Assembly: GCF_900112105.1 (NCBI RefSeq)
Contig: NZ_FOKV01000003.1
Span: 417,285 to 481,284, forward strand
Direction of reading: 5' to 3'
DNA length: 64,000 nt
DNA from: Zunongwangia mangrovi
Lineage (GTDB): Bacteria; Bacteroidota; Bacteroidia; Flavobacteriales; Flavobacteriaceae
A model generated the notes under the pieces. It made no database searches. It was given only the letters and a program-made list of their open reading frames with translations, and was not told where the DNA came from. Made by a program: the position numbers and the translations under genes. The first letter of the stretch is position 1; the number at the start of each line of letters is the position of its first letter. Shown here in pieces: positions 8,298-17,069 of this stretch.

Positions 8298-10745
8298 ATG
8301 AATATTCTAAAATTCGGAGGATCTTCTTTAGCCTCTCCGGAGCGAATCAAACTTGTAGCCGAAACTGTAAAAAAGCATGTGCAACAAGATAAAACCATCG
8401 CTGTTTTTTCAGCGTTTGGAGGGGTAACCAACGATCTTTTAAAAATGGCCGAACTGGCTGCAAAAGAAGATCTTGCTTATAAAGAAATTCTGGCTCTAAA
8501 CGAGAAAAGACATCTTGATGCGGTAAAAGAATTAATTCCTGTTCAAAATCAAAGCGGAGTTTTAAGTAAGGTGAAAACCGAATTCAATAGATTAGAAACG
8601 CTTTACGAAGGTGTTTATCTTTTGAATGAATTATCGAATAAAACCAAGCATGTAGTTTCCAGTTTTGGTGAGATCTTGTCTTCATTAATTATTGCTGAAT
8701 ATTTTAAAAGTCTGGCTACAGATGCGCTTCTAATTGATTCGAGAGAATTGATCGTTTGTAAGAATAATAATGAAAAGATTCAACTCAATTATGACCTGAC
8801 TAACAATAATATTGTTCAGTATTTTAAAGAAAACGACGCGAGTCTTTTTGTGGTTCCTGGTTTTGTGGCTAAAAACGAACAGGGCGTTCCAAGTACTTTA
8901 GGACGTGGTGGAAGTGATTTTACAGCGGCAATCTTCGGTGGAGCTTTAGATGTTGCTAAAGTGATCATTTATACCGATGTAAACGGAATGTACACCGCAA
9001 ACCCAAATGTGGTGCATCAGGCGTATCCGCTTCAAAATATATCGTATCAGGAAGCGATGGAATTATCGCATTTTGGTGCCAAAGTCTTATATCCACCAAC
9101 ACTACAACCGTTATTGGATAAGGGAATCCAGATTCATATAAAAAATACTTTTGCACCAGATGATGCAGGAACTTTAATTTCAAAATCCAGTAAAGAAAAC
9201 TTTAGATGGGTTACCGGTATTACGCATATCGATGATATTAAACTATTAAACATCGAGGGTAGCGGAATGGTTGGAATTCCTGGTTTTTCAAAGCGATTTT
9301 TTGAAACACTTTACCAGGAGAATATCAATGTTGTGCTTATCACTCAGGCATCTTCAGAGCATAGTATTTGTGTGGCGGTAAAAGATGATGAAGCGCAGGC
9401 TGCAAAAGAAGCTTTAGATGAAGCTTTTTCAGTAGAAATAGATTATCAAAAAATAAAACCGGTAGAAATAGAAGGTAATGTGGCTATCATTGCCTTGGTG
9501 GGAGATCGTATGAAGAGTCACCACGGTTTAAGTGGTAAGATGTTTAGCGCTTTAGGTAATAATAATATTAATATTAGAGCAATTGCACAAGGATCTTCAG
9601 AGCGAAATATATCTGCTGTAATTGCGAAAAAAGATATCAATAAAGCATTAAATACGCTGCACGAACAGTTTTTTGAAGTTCCTTCTAAAGAATTGAACCT
9701 GTTTATAACCGGAGTAGGAAATGTTGGTAGCAAGCTTTTATCGCAATTAGAAAAACAGGAAAAATACCTTCTTGAAAAATTGCGATTAAAAGTTCGTGTT
9801 CTTGGGTTATCAAATTCCAGAACCATGGCTTTTGATGAAAACGGACTTGATTTAAGCAAATGGCAAGAGTTGCTGGATGCGGGTGAAAAAGCCAGTAAGC
9901 ACAACTTTTTCAATAAAGTAAAAGAGTTCAATTTACGTAACAGCATTTTTGTAGATAATACCGCAAGTGCTGAAATTTCAAAATGGTATAAAGAATATCT
10001 TGCAAACTCGATAGCAGTAGTAACCTGTAATAAGATCGCTGCAGCAGATGATTTGGTAAACTATCAACATTTGCAGGAACTTTCAAGAGAATACGGAGCA
10101 TCTTTCCTTTATGAAACCAATGTTGGTGCAGGATTACCAATTATCGATACGCTTAAAAATTTAATTGCTTCAGGAGACAGAATTCATAAAATACAGGCGG
10201 TACTTTCGGGTAGTTTAAACTTTGTTTTCAATACTTATAATGGAACCGAGCCATTTTACAAAACGGTAGAGCAGGCAATGGAAGAAGGTTATACTGAACC
10301 AGATCCTAAGATCGATCTAAGTGGAGTAGATGTGGCGCGAAAAATATTGATCTTGTCTCGTGAGAGCGGACTAAAAATGGAGCTTAGCGATATAGAAAAC
10401 AAAAGTTTCCTTTCTGAAGAAAGTCTAAATACCGAGAATAATGAAGATTTCTTTAAACTGCTTCAGGAAGACGAAAGTAAATTTAAAGAGATTTACGAAG
10501 ATGCTGCTAAAGATGGAGCTCAGCTTAAATATGTAGCACAATTAGAAGATGGAAAAGCTTCGGTAGGATTACAAAAAGTAGATGCAGATCATCCTTTTTA
10601 TAATCTTAGCGGTAGCGATAATATCGTACTTTTCTTTACAGATCGTTATAGCGTACAGCCATTGATCGTTAAAGGAGCAGGAGCGGGAGCAGATGTTACA
10701 GCTTCGGGAATATTTGCCGATGTTATACGAATAGGTAAGAAATAA
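8298..10745 (+). CDS. thrA: Bifunctional aspartokinase/homoserine dehydrogenase
   Basis: An 815-residue fusion enzyme catalysing the first step (aspartate to aspartyl phosphate) and third step (aspartate semialdehyde to homoserine) of threonine synthesis. The kinase domain begins with KFGGSSL at residues 5-11 and contains GRGGSDFTA. Two ACT regulatory modules lie at about 310-460. The dehydrogenase part starts with the NAD(P) loop GVGNVGS near residue 473 and contains the substrate region EPDPKIDLSG. Length matches ThrA of other bacteria. It is first in thrABC; the stop is 2 nt before the thrB start, indicating translational coupling. It lies behind the leader peptide and is probably also subject to threonine feedback through the ACT domains. 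Confidence 0.97.
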   Translation: MNILKFGGSSLASPERIKLVAETVKKHVQQDKTIAVFSAFGGVTNDLLKMAELAAKEDLAYKEILALNEKRHLDAVKELIPVQNQSGVLSKVKTEFNRLETLYEGVYLLNELSNKTKHVVSSFGEILSSLIIAEYFKSLATDALLIDSRELIVCKNNNEKIQLNYDLTNNNIVQYFKENDASLFVVPGFVAKNEQGVPSTLGRGGSDFTAAIFGGALDVAKVIIYTDVNGMYTANPNVVHQAYPLQNISYQEAMELSHFGAKVLYPPTLQPLLDKGIQIHIKNTFAPDDAGTLISKSSKENFRWVTGITHIDDIKLLNIEGSGMVGIPGFSKRFFETLYQENINVVLITQASSEHSICVAVKDDEAQAAKEALDEAFSVEIDYQKIKPVEIEGNVAIIALVGDRMKSHHGLSGKMFSALGNNNINIRAIAQGSSERNISAVIAKKDINKALNTLHEQFFEVPSKELNLFITGVGNVGSKLLSQLEKQEKYLLEKLRLKVRVLGLSNSRTMAFDENGLDLSKWQELLDAGEKASKHNFFNKVKEFNLRNSIFVDNTASAEISKWYKEYLANSIAVVTCNKIAAADDLVNYQHLQELSREYGASFLYETNVGAGLPIIDTLKNLIASGDRIHKIQAVLSGSLNFVFNTYNGTEPFYKTVEQAMEEGYTEPDPKIDLSGVDVARKILILSRESGLKMELSDIENKSFLSEESLNTENNEDFFKLLQEDESKFKEIYEDAAKDGAQLKYVAQLEDGKASVGLQKVDADHPFYNLSGSDNIVLFFTDRYSVQPLIVKGAGAGADVTASGIFADVIRIGKK

Positions 10746-10747
10746 AA

Positions 10748-11668
10748 ATGGAAGAAATAAAAGTTTTTGCTCCGGCAACGGTAGCTAACCTTTCCTGTGG
10801 TTTCGACGTTTTGGGCTGTTGCCTTGATAATGTTGGGGACGAGATGATCATTAAAAAAAATGATCTTAACCAGCTTCGAATCACAAAAATGGAAGGCCAG
10901 GATCTTCCTATGGAAGTTGATCAAAACGTAGCTGGTGTAGCGGTAAAAGCTATGCTGGGAAAACTGCAATCTAACGAAGGTTTTGATATCGAAATTTATA
11001 AAAAAATAAAAGCAGGAAGCGGAATTGGTAGTAGTGCTGCCAGTTCTGCTGGAGCTGTTTATGCAGTAAATAAGCTATTAGATTCGCCATTTTCGAGTGC
11101 AGAACTTTTACCTTTTGCCATGGAAGGAGAACGTTTAGCCAGCGGAAATGCCCATGCAGATAATGTGGCACCGGCCTTACTGGGTGGTTTTACTTTGGTA
11201 AAAAGTTATGAGCCTTTAGAAGTTTTATCTTTGCCATCTCCAGAAGAATTGAATGTAGTTATTCTTCACCCGCAAATCGAGGTGAAAACCAAGGATTCTC
11301 GTGCGATCATTAAGCGAAATATTAGTCTGGATAAAGCGGTGAGCCAATGGGGTAATCTTGGTGCTTTGGTTAGCGCTTTATATACCAATGATTATGATTT
11401 ACTAGGCAGAAGTCTTAAAGATGACATCGTAGAACCAATCCGGTCGATTTTAATACCGTATTTCGATGAAATTAAAGCCATTTCTTTAGAAAGTGGAGCG
11501 CTTGGTTTTGGTATTTCAGGTTCAGGGCCATCGGTTTATGCGATGTGTAGAGGTCAGCAAAATGCCGAAAATGTAAAAGCAAGTATTGCCGAATTTATGG
11601 AAAAACAAAGTATAACTTACGATCTTCATTTATCAAAAATTAATCCTGAAGGAGTTAAAATATTATAG
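10748..11668 (+). CDS. thrB: Homoserine kinase
   Basis: A 306-residue GHMP-family kinase that phosphorylates homoserine to O-phosphohomoserine. The N-terminal motif FAPATVANLSCGFD (residues 7-20), the ATP loop GSGIGSSAASSAGA near residue 91, and the C-terminal glycine motif FGISGSGPSVYA are all present. It sits between thrA (2-nt gap) and thrC (5-nt gap) and is certainly co-transcribed with them. Confidence 0.97.
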   Translation: MEEIKVFAPATVANLSCGFDVLGCCLDNVGDEMIIKKNDLNQLRITKMEGQDLPMEVDQNVAGVAVKAMLGKLQSNEGFDIEIYKKIKAGSGIGSSAASSAGAVYAVNKLLDSPFSSAELLPFAMEGERLASGNAHADNVAPALLGGFTLVKSYEPLEVLSLPSPEELNVVILHPQIEVKTKDSRAIIKRNISLDKAVSQWGNLGALVSALYTNDYDLLGRSLKDDIVEPIRSILIPYFDEIKAISLESGALGFGISGSGPSVYAMCRGQQNAENVKASIAEFMEKQSITYDLHLSKINPEGVKIL

Positions 11669-11673
11669 AAAAC

Positions 11674-12969
11674 ATGAATTATTTTAGTCTGAATAATAAA
11701 AGCCATTCTTCTAGCTTCGAGAATGCGGTAATAAAAGGTCTGGCTCCAGATAAAGGATTATATTTTCCTGAAAATATCGAAAAATTGCCTGAATCTTTTT
11801 TTAAAGATCTGCCCAATATGCCACAAACCGAAGTCGCTTACCAGGCGATAAAGCAATTTGTTGGCGATGAAATTCCTGAAGCCGAACTAAAAAAAATTAT
11901 TGCTGAAACTTTAGATTTTGAGTTTCCGGTAGTGCATGTAAAAGATAATGTATACACTTTAGAGCTTTTTCATGGACCAACTTTAGCATTTAAAGATGTT
12001 GGAGCGCGATTTATGGCGGGTAGTTTGGGGTATTTTATAACGAAGAACGAAGTAGGTAAAGTAACCGTACTTGTAGCAACCTCTGGAGACACCGGCGGGG
12101 CAGTAGCAAATGGATTTTTAGGAGTAGAAGGGATCGATGTGGTGATCTTATATCCTAAAGGCAAAGTGAGTAAGATACAGGAAAAACAATTAACCACGCT
12201 TGGTAAAAATGTAACTGCTTTAGAAATTGATGGCGCTTTCGACCAATGTCAGGATATGGTGAAACAGGCATTTTTGGATGACGAAATTCAGTCGGTAAGA
12301 CAGTTAACTTCAGCCAATTCTATAAATGTAGCCAGATGGCTTCCGCAGATGTTTTATTACTTTTTAGCGTATCGCCAGTTAGCTTCCGAAGGAAAAGATA
12401 TTGTATTCTCTGTACCAAGCGGAAATTTTGGGAATGTTTGTGCCGGGATGGTTGCAAAAGAATTAGGACTTCCTATCAAACATTTTATCGCTTCGAATAA
12501 TGCGAATAGGACGATCACCGATTATCTGGAAACCGGGAATTATGAGCCGAGACCAAGTGTTTCGACGATTTCGAATGCGATGGATATTGGGAATCCAAGT
12601 AATTTTGTGCGAATCTTACAGCTTTTTCAAAACGAATACGGAAACATAAAAGAAAATCTAACCAGCTTTAGTTATGACGATGAGGTTACAAAAGAAGCCA
12701 TGCAAGAGGTTTACAAAGAAACCGGTTATGTGATGGATCCTCATGGAGCGGTGGGGTATTTGGGCCTTCAGGAGTATTTTAAAGATCATCCAAATGAAGT
12801 GGGAGCATTTTTAGAGACCGCACACCCTTGTAAATTCCGTGAAACTGTAGAAGACGCCATTGGTAAGCAGATCGATATTCCAGATTCTATAAAAGAAGTT
12901 TTAGATAAGGAGAAAAAAGCTATTTCGATTAAAGATTATGCCGAATTGAAAGCTTTTTTACTGAGTTAA
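11674..12969 (+). CDS. thrC: Threonine synthase
   Basis: A 431-residue PLP enzyme converting O-phosphohomoserine to threonine. The PLP lysine lies in PTLAFKDVGARF (about residues 102-113), followed by the phosphate-binding ATSGDTGGA loop. The length and N-terminal YFS/N start fit the shorter bacterial threonine synthase class. It is the last gene of the thr operon; the next gene, an SDR, starts 102 bp downstream with no clear terminator between. Confidence 0.97.
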   Translation: MNYFSLNNKSHSSSFENAVIKGLAPDKGLYFPENIEKLPESFFKDLPNMPQTEVAYQAIKQFVGDEIPEAELKKIIAETLDFEFPVVHVKDNVYTLELFHGPTLAFKDVGARFMAGSLGYFITKNEVGKVTVLVATSGDTGGAVANGFLGVEGIDVVILYPKGKVSKIQEKQLTTLGKNVTALEIDGAFDQCQDMVKQAFLDDEIQSVRQLTSANSINVARWLPQMFYYFLAYRQLASEGKDIVFSVPSGNFGNVCAGMVAKELGLPIKHFIASNNANRTITDYLETGNYEPRPSVSTISNAMDIGNPSNFVRILQLFQNEYGNIKENLTSFSYDDEVTKEAMQEVYKETGYVMDPHGAVGYLGLQEYFKDHPNEVGAFLETAHPCKFRETVEDAIGKQIDIPDSIKEVLDKEKKAISIKDYAELKAFLLS

Positions 12970-13071
12970 TCTTAAAAGAAGCTATTTTTAATCAAATTTT
13001 AATGTTCACTAATTGTTGTTCGTACAAGAAAGCAGTAATTTTATTGCTTATAGATGAAACATTAAAAAATC

Positions 13072-13854
13072 ATGAAAAATAAAGTAGTAATTATCACTGG
13101 TGGAGCAATGGGGCTGGGTTATGCAGCCGCGGATGTTTTAGCTTCACAAAAAGCGAAACTTGTCTTAGTAGATTACAATGCAGATGCATTAGCAGAAGCA
13201 GAGGAAAAACTAAAAAAGACATACGAAGGTCTAGAAGTATTAAGCGTTACAGCCGATGTTTCTAAGGAAGATCAGGTAAAAGCTTATGTAGATCAAACGG
13301 TAGATAAGTTTGGTAGAATTGATGGTTTTTACAACAATGCCGGAATTGAAGGAAGACAGGCTTCAATGATCGATTATGATATGGATGTCTTTAAAAAAGT
13401 TATCGATATCAACTTAATGGGTGTTTATTATGGTTTACGTTATATCCTTCCTATAATGAAAGAGCAGGGATACGGGCGTATAGTAAACGTAGCATCTGTA
13501 GGTGGTATTCGTGGAGTGCTTAATCAATCTCCTTATGTAGCCAGTAAGCATGCGGTTAGTGGAATGACTAAAAATGCAGCTTTAGAATATGGACAATACG
13601 GAATCCTTACGAATGCGATCGCGCCTGGAGCGATTTTAACTCCTATGGTAGCCGAAGCCTTCAAACAGGTAAACCCAGAAGATCCAAAAGCAGCAGAAAA
13701 AGAATATGCCAGTAGAAACCCTACAAGATCTTTGGGAGATCCTCAGGATGTAGGAAAACTGGTAGCATACTTGCTTAGTGCAGATAATGGTTACGTAAGC
13801 GGCCAAACAATTGCGATAGATGGTGGGGAATCTAACATGTACGGTAACCCATAA
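13072..13854 (+). CDS. Short-chain dehydrogenase/reductase
   Basis: A 260-residue classical SDR. It shows the cofactor loop TGGAMGLG (residues 9-16), an acid at D34 that favours NAD, NNAG at 88-91, and the catalytic S142, Y155 and K159 in YVASK. The C-terminal SGQTIAIDGG is typical. The substrate is unknown. It lies downstream of thrC but with its own 102-bp leader, so it may be separately transcribed. It ends before a REP-like repeat and a bidirectional terminator. Confidence 0.9.
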   Translation: MKNKVVIITGGAMGLGYAAADVLASQKAKLVLVDYNADALAEAEEKLKKTYEGLEVLSVTADVSKEDQVKAYVDQTVDKFGRIDGFYNNAGIEGRQASMIDYDMDVFKKVIDINLMGVYYGLRYILPIMKEQGYGRIVNVASVGGIRGVLNQSPYVASKHAVSGMTKNAALEYGQYGILTNAIAPGAILTPMVAEAFKQVNPEDPKAAEKEYASRNPTRSLGDPQDVGKLVAYLLSADNGYVSGQTIAIDGGESNMYGNP

Positions 13855-13855
13855 T

Positions 13856-13949
13856 TTTATTGGCGCCGCCAAAGGGTATAATACTCCGAGGCTTGCCTCG
13901 AAATTCAATAATTATTTTTAGTGAATGCCTCGTGGGCTTGCCCCGAAGT
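13856..13949. repeat. REP-like dispersed repeat, copy A
   Basis: Begins TTTATTGGCGCCGCCAAAGG and contains the perfect hairpin CGAGGC-TT-GCCTCG, then a second related arm with GCCTCGTGGGCTTGCCCCGA. It shares the same order of blocks with copy B near 37151 and, in shortened form, with copy C near 43423. It lies between two convergent genes. Confidence 0.75.
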
Positions 13950-13971
13950 AGTTTACTTCTAATTTTAGATA

Positions 13972-14005
13972 AAAAAAGCCTTTCCAGATCTGGAAAGGCT
14001 TTTTT
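13972..14005. terminator. Bidirectional terminator (34-bp perfect palindrome)
   Basis: A perfect inverted repeat centred on AGATCT (13986-13991), with A-runs on the left and T-runs on the right that give poly-U tails in both directions. It separates the convergent SDR and S10 peptidase genes and should serve both. Confidence 0.92.
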
Positions 14006-14023
14006 ATATTGAACAATTTCAGT

Positions 14024-15505
14024 TTAGTATTTTACTGGAGCACCTTCAGCAGGTAAGCTGTTCTTTATGAATTCACGAATATCTTCGTTTGCAGTTTCTA
14101 GATCAGCTTTTCTAAGATACATCATATGTCCACTTTCGTAACCTTTAAAAGAAAGTCTGTCTTGCATTTTTCCGCTAGGATCTAATTGCCACATCGAGTA
14201 TTTTGCATTAAAATAAGTACAGGCACCATCAAAATAACCAGACTGGATCATTACATCCAATTTAGGATTTTGTGCCATCGCCTGTCTTAAATTCTCTCCT
14301 GTGTTATCGCGACTTCTATCCCATGGATGAACCGGGCCAAACATAAAATATTTAAGATCGGTCTTAAAATTAAGATCTTCTCTTAAGTAATAATTGATCG
14401 CCGGAGTAAAAGAATGCAACCAAGAGGTTAATTCGGCATTATAATCTGGATAATTACCCGACTCTTTACGATCGATTCCTAAGTAACGAGAATCCAAACG
14501 CCCTACGGTAAAACCATCCTCACGACGAAGTTCTTTCCAAAAAGCACCAATAGGTAATTCTAAATTATTCTGAAGATAAACCTCTTTATCTACGCTAGAA
14601 TAATAAGCCATTTTTTCAGCAGTAGCATTTTTAGTTGCTTCTGAAGCAAAACCACCCTTAACCAGTACTGGAAGTAATTCGTTTATGCTATATTCTTCAA
14701 CTTCTTCTAAAAGATCGGTTAACGATTTACTCTGTAATTCCTGCGGAAGCAATTTGTGATACCACGCCGTAGCCGCAAAATATGGTAATCGATTAGCAAC
14801 TTCAACAGGACCTTCACGATCAATTCCCAGTTCGGTTGGGGAAACCAGGATCACACCATTTAAATACATCCACTGGCTATCCTGAAGCTCTAGTGCTAAA
14901 CCACTAACTCTGGTCGTTCCGTAGCTTTCACCAATTAAATATTTAGGTGATAACCAACGATTTTCGCGAGTCACAAAAGTATTTAACCATTCGGCCAAAT
15001 AACTAATATCCTGGTTTACACCAAAGAATTTAGATTTATCAACTTTCCCATTTTCATCTGGGATAGGTCTTGAATAACCGGTATTTACAGGATTTACGTA
15101 AATAATATCGGCAACATCTAAGATCGAATATGGGTTTTCTTTAATTCCATATGGTTGTACAGGATAACCTTCATCGTCGATTTTTAGGATTCTTGGACCA
15201 GTATAGGCAATATGCATCCAAACCGAAGCAGAACCAGGCCCTCCATTAAAAGAGATCACTAAAGGTCGATTTTCGGTGTTTTTAACATCACTTTTTTTGT
15301 AATACGTATAGTAAAGGCTGGCAATAGGATTGCCCTGATCGTCCCAAACTGGTTGCATCCCGGTTTGAGCTGAATAATTGATGTTTTTTCCTTTTATGGT
15401 AACCGAATGATTGGTAACCACAGTAGTGTCTACCGGTACTTTTACTTTTTGAGCAAAAGAAACTGTAGCCATAAGCGAGAAAAAGAGGAAATAAATTTTC
15501 TTCAT
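14024..15505 (-). CDS. Secreted S10-family serine carboxypeptidase-like protein
   Basis: A 493-residue alpha/beta-hydrolase peptidase. An N-terminal signal peptide ends near SFAQ (residues 16-19). The oxyanion region NGGPGSAS (residues 87-94), nucleophile S194 in GESYGTTR, the Asp in GYFDGAC (near 428) and the His in GHMMYL (near 465) make up the S10 triad. Family members release C-terminal residues from peptides; the site of action is the periplasm or outside. The gene is single, with a terminator on its 3' side and another hairpin upstream that ends the neighbouring gene. Confidence 0.92.
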   Translation of the reverse strand: MKKIYFLFFSLMATVSFAQKVKVPVDTTVVTNHSVTIKGKNINYSAQTGMQPVWDDQGNPIASLYYTYYKKSDVKNTENRPLVISFNGGPGSASVWMHIAYTGPRILKIDDEGYPVQPYGIKENPYSILDVADIIYVNPVNTGYSRPIPDENGKVDKSKFFGVNQDISYLAEWLNTFVTRENRWLSPKYLIGESYGTTRVSGLALELQDSQWMYLNGVILVSPTELGIDREGPVEVANRLPYFAATAWYHKLLPQELQSKSLTDLLEEVEEYSINELLPVLVKGGFASEATKNATAEKMAYYSSVDKEVYLQNNLELPIGAFWKELRREDGFTVGRLDSRYLGIDRKESGNYPDYNAELTSWLHSFTPAINYYLREDLNFKTDLKYFMFGPVHPWDRSRDNTGENLRQAMAQNPKLDVMIQSGYFDGACTYFNAKYSMWQLDPSGKMQDRLSFKGYESGHMMYLRKADLETANEDIREFIKNSLPAEGAPVKY

Positions 15506-15601
15506 TGGTGATTAAATTGTTTAGGGTTAAAGCTGAAAAATACTGCTATTTCTTATGTTCTACAAAAACAGGGCTTAATTTGTATAAAATCGGCTTAAAA
15601 T

Positions 15602-15634
15602 AAAAGGAGCCTTAAAAAAAATAAGGCTCCTTTT
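15602..15634 (-). terminator. Terminator of the beta-barrel gene
   Basis: Arms 15602-15614 and 15622-15634 form a 13-bp perfect stem around a 7-A loop. On the minus strand it lies just past the stop of the beta-barrel gene, with a T-rich tail following. Confidence 0.88.
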
Positions 15635-15655
15635 TATCGAATTTCAGCTTGAATA

Positions 15656-16474
15656 TTATGGCTCGTAGATAAGTCTTAAAAAAGAACTAAATCGTTCATT
15701 ATCCTTATCGATAGGAATTCCAGTAACAATACCCACCAGTAAGTGATCACTCACATCTACGCGCATTTGCGGTCTAATGGTCATATCAAATTTACCGTTG
15801 TAAATCTCTTTATTAAATTCAACTCCAATAAAATTTCGAGTACCCGGAATCATATAATGGATGTTTGAGTTAATCTGCCAGGTAGTAGTAATATTTCCGT
15901 CATTAAAATGATGATCGAATACCGGCCCGGTATAAATAAGCGAATGAAAATTACTTCCCAGTCGTTTTGCAGCGATCAAAAAAGGATTGTAAACCAATCC
16001 TGTAAATAAAGTTTCCCTGCCATAATTATTGAATTCGGTTAGCGTGAATTCCTGGATATACCCAATAGCCATAGAAGCCTGGTGTTTTTCTGAAACTAAA
16101 AAACTGTATTGCCCGGCCATTTTTATGCTGTTTAGGTTATTTCCGGGAGCAGATCCATCTTCGGTTGGATAATAAAGCGAAAATGGTAATTCGATCTCTA
16201 ATCCTAATCGGTCCATGGGCGCCCATTCATATTCTATCAAAGCGGTGTATTCATCGTAATTTTCGTTATCGGTAAGCCCAACACCAAGATTCCATTCTCT
16301 TTCGCCTTTCCTAGCACCCAGATCCCTAATTAAATCGATATACAAAGGTTCAGCATGTAAAACTTTTGGGGGAAGACTGTCTTTTTTTGTTTCTGTATCT
16401 TCAGTATTTTGAGCAGTAATCGCTGTACTTGCCAATAAAATTGGAAGTATAAGTTTACTTATGATTTTATTCAT
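15656..16474 (-). CDS. Outer-membrane beta-barrel protein, unknown function
   Basis: A 272-residue exported protein when started at the ATG at 16474, which gives a clean signal peptide ending near AITAQ. A TTG start at 16495 would add seven charged residues and is less likely. The mature part has alternating hydrophobic/polar strands and ends in an aromatic-containing strand, as expected of an outer-membrane barrel. A conserved-looking segment, HAEPLYIDLIRDLGARKG, lies near residues 40-57. I recognise the pattern from Bacteroidetes transporter-like barrels but cannot assign a substrate. The next gene upstream, a small protein, points the same way and may be co-transcribed. Confidence 0.7.
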   Translation of the reverse strand: MNKIISKLILPILLASTAITAQNTEDTETKKDSLPPKVLHAEPLYIDLIRDLGARKGEREWNLGVGLTDNENYDEYTALIEYEWAPMDRLGLEIELPFSLYYPTEDGSAPGNNLNSIKMAGQYSFLVSEKHQASMAIGYIQEFTLTEFNNYGRETLFTGLVYNPFLIAAKRLGSNFHSLIYTGPVFDHHFNDGNITTTWQINSNIHYMIPGTRNFIGVEFNKEIYNGKFDMTIRPQMRVDVSDHLLVGIVTGIPIDKDNERFSSFLRLIYEP

Positions 16475-16592
16475 TATAAGTTTAGATTTTTTCAAATAAT
16501 AATAGTCTCTAAATCCTTTCAGAATGTAGGATTAGAGTTAGTAAATTGTTTAGAAAGCAAAATTTAATTTGCCAGATGTAGAAAATTAGAAT

Positions 16593-16967
16593 CTAAACCT
16601 TGGGAGGAGGAGAAGTAACTTCTGGATAGAAATTGTAGTATTTATGCTGGTATTCTGAATTCAATAATTCCTGAAGAGAAAGGTCGAAAATAAACTCAGG
16701 TCTTCTCTGAAGCACATAATTGTCGAGTGAAAAATCTTTTTTTACCAGGTGATTTTCGTTGTCGCTATCCTCATATTCTGGGATGGCATCTTCAAAACCA
16801 AGAATTTTCTCGATCACGATCTCAACGATGCTTTCCTGGTCATTCAAACTAAGATCTTCAGGGAAATTTTTATTGAAGTCGGGCGAATCGACACTAATGT
16901 TTAATATTACCAGGCCTATGATCAAGCTGAAATAACGTAGTATTTTAGTATTCCTGAAAATCTGCAT
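16593..16967 (-). CDS. Hypothetical small membrane-anchored protein
   Basis: A 124-residue protein if started at ATG 16967; a TTG at 16988 would add seven residues. It has one N-terminal hydrophobic segment (about residues 10-24) and an acidic, otherwise soluble remainder ending in SPPPKV. No catalytic motif is visible and I do not recognise the family. It lies 118 bp before the beta-barrel gene in the same direction, so a functional link to that barrel is possible but unproven. Confidence 0.55.
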   Translation of the reverse strand: MQIFRNTKILRYFSLIIGLVILNISVDSPDFNKNFPEDLSLNDQESIVEIVIEKILGFEDAIPEYEDSDNENHLVKKDFSLDNYVLQRRPEFIFDLSLQELLNSEYQHKYYNFYPEVTSPPPKV

Positions 16968-17069
16968 TGATTGAACATTTCTTAGCAATCTAGTTTTCGA
17001 AAAGAATTGCTACCTGGATTTTAGATTTTTGAAAAATACTATTTCCAACTGAATTGAAAAAGTAAGCCT

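Noticed and set aside
13856..13949. CRISPR repeat
   Set aside because: Copies are single and tens of kilobases apart, with no regular spacers and no cas gene.
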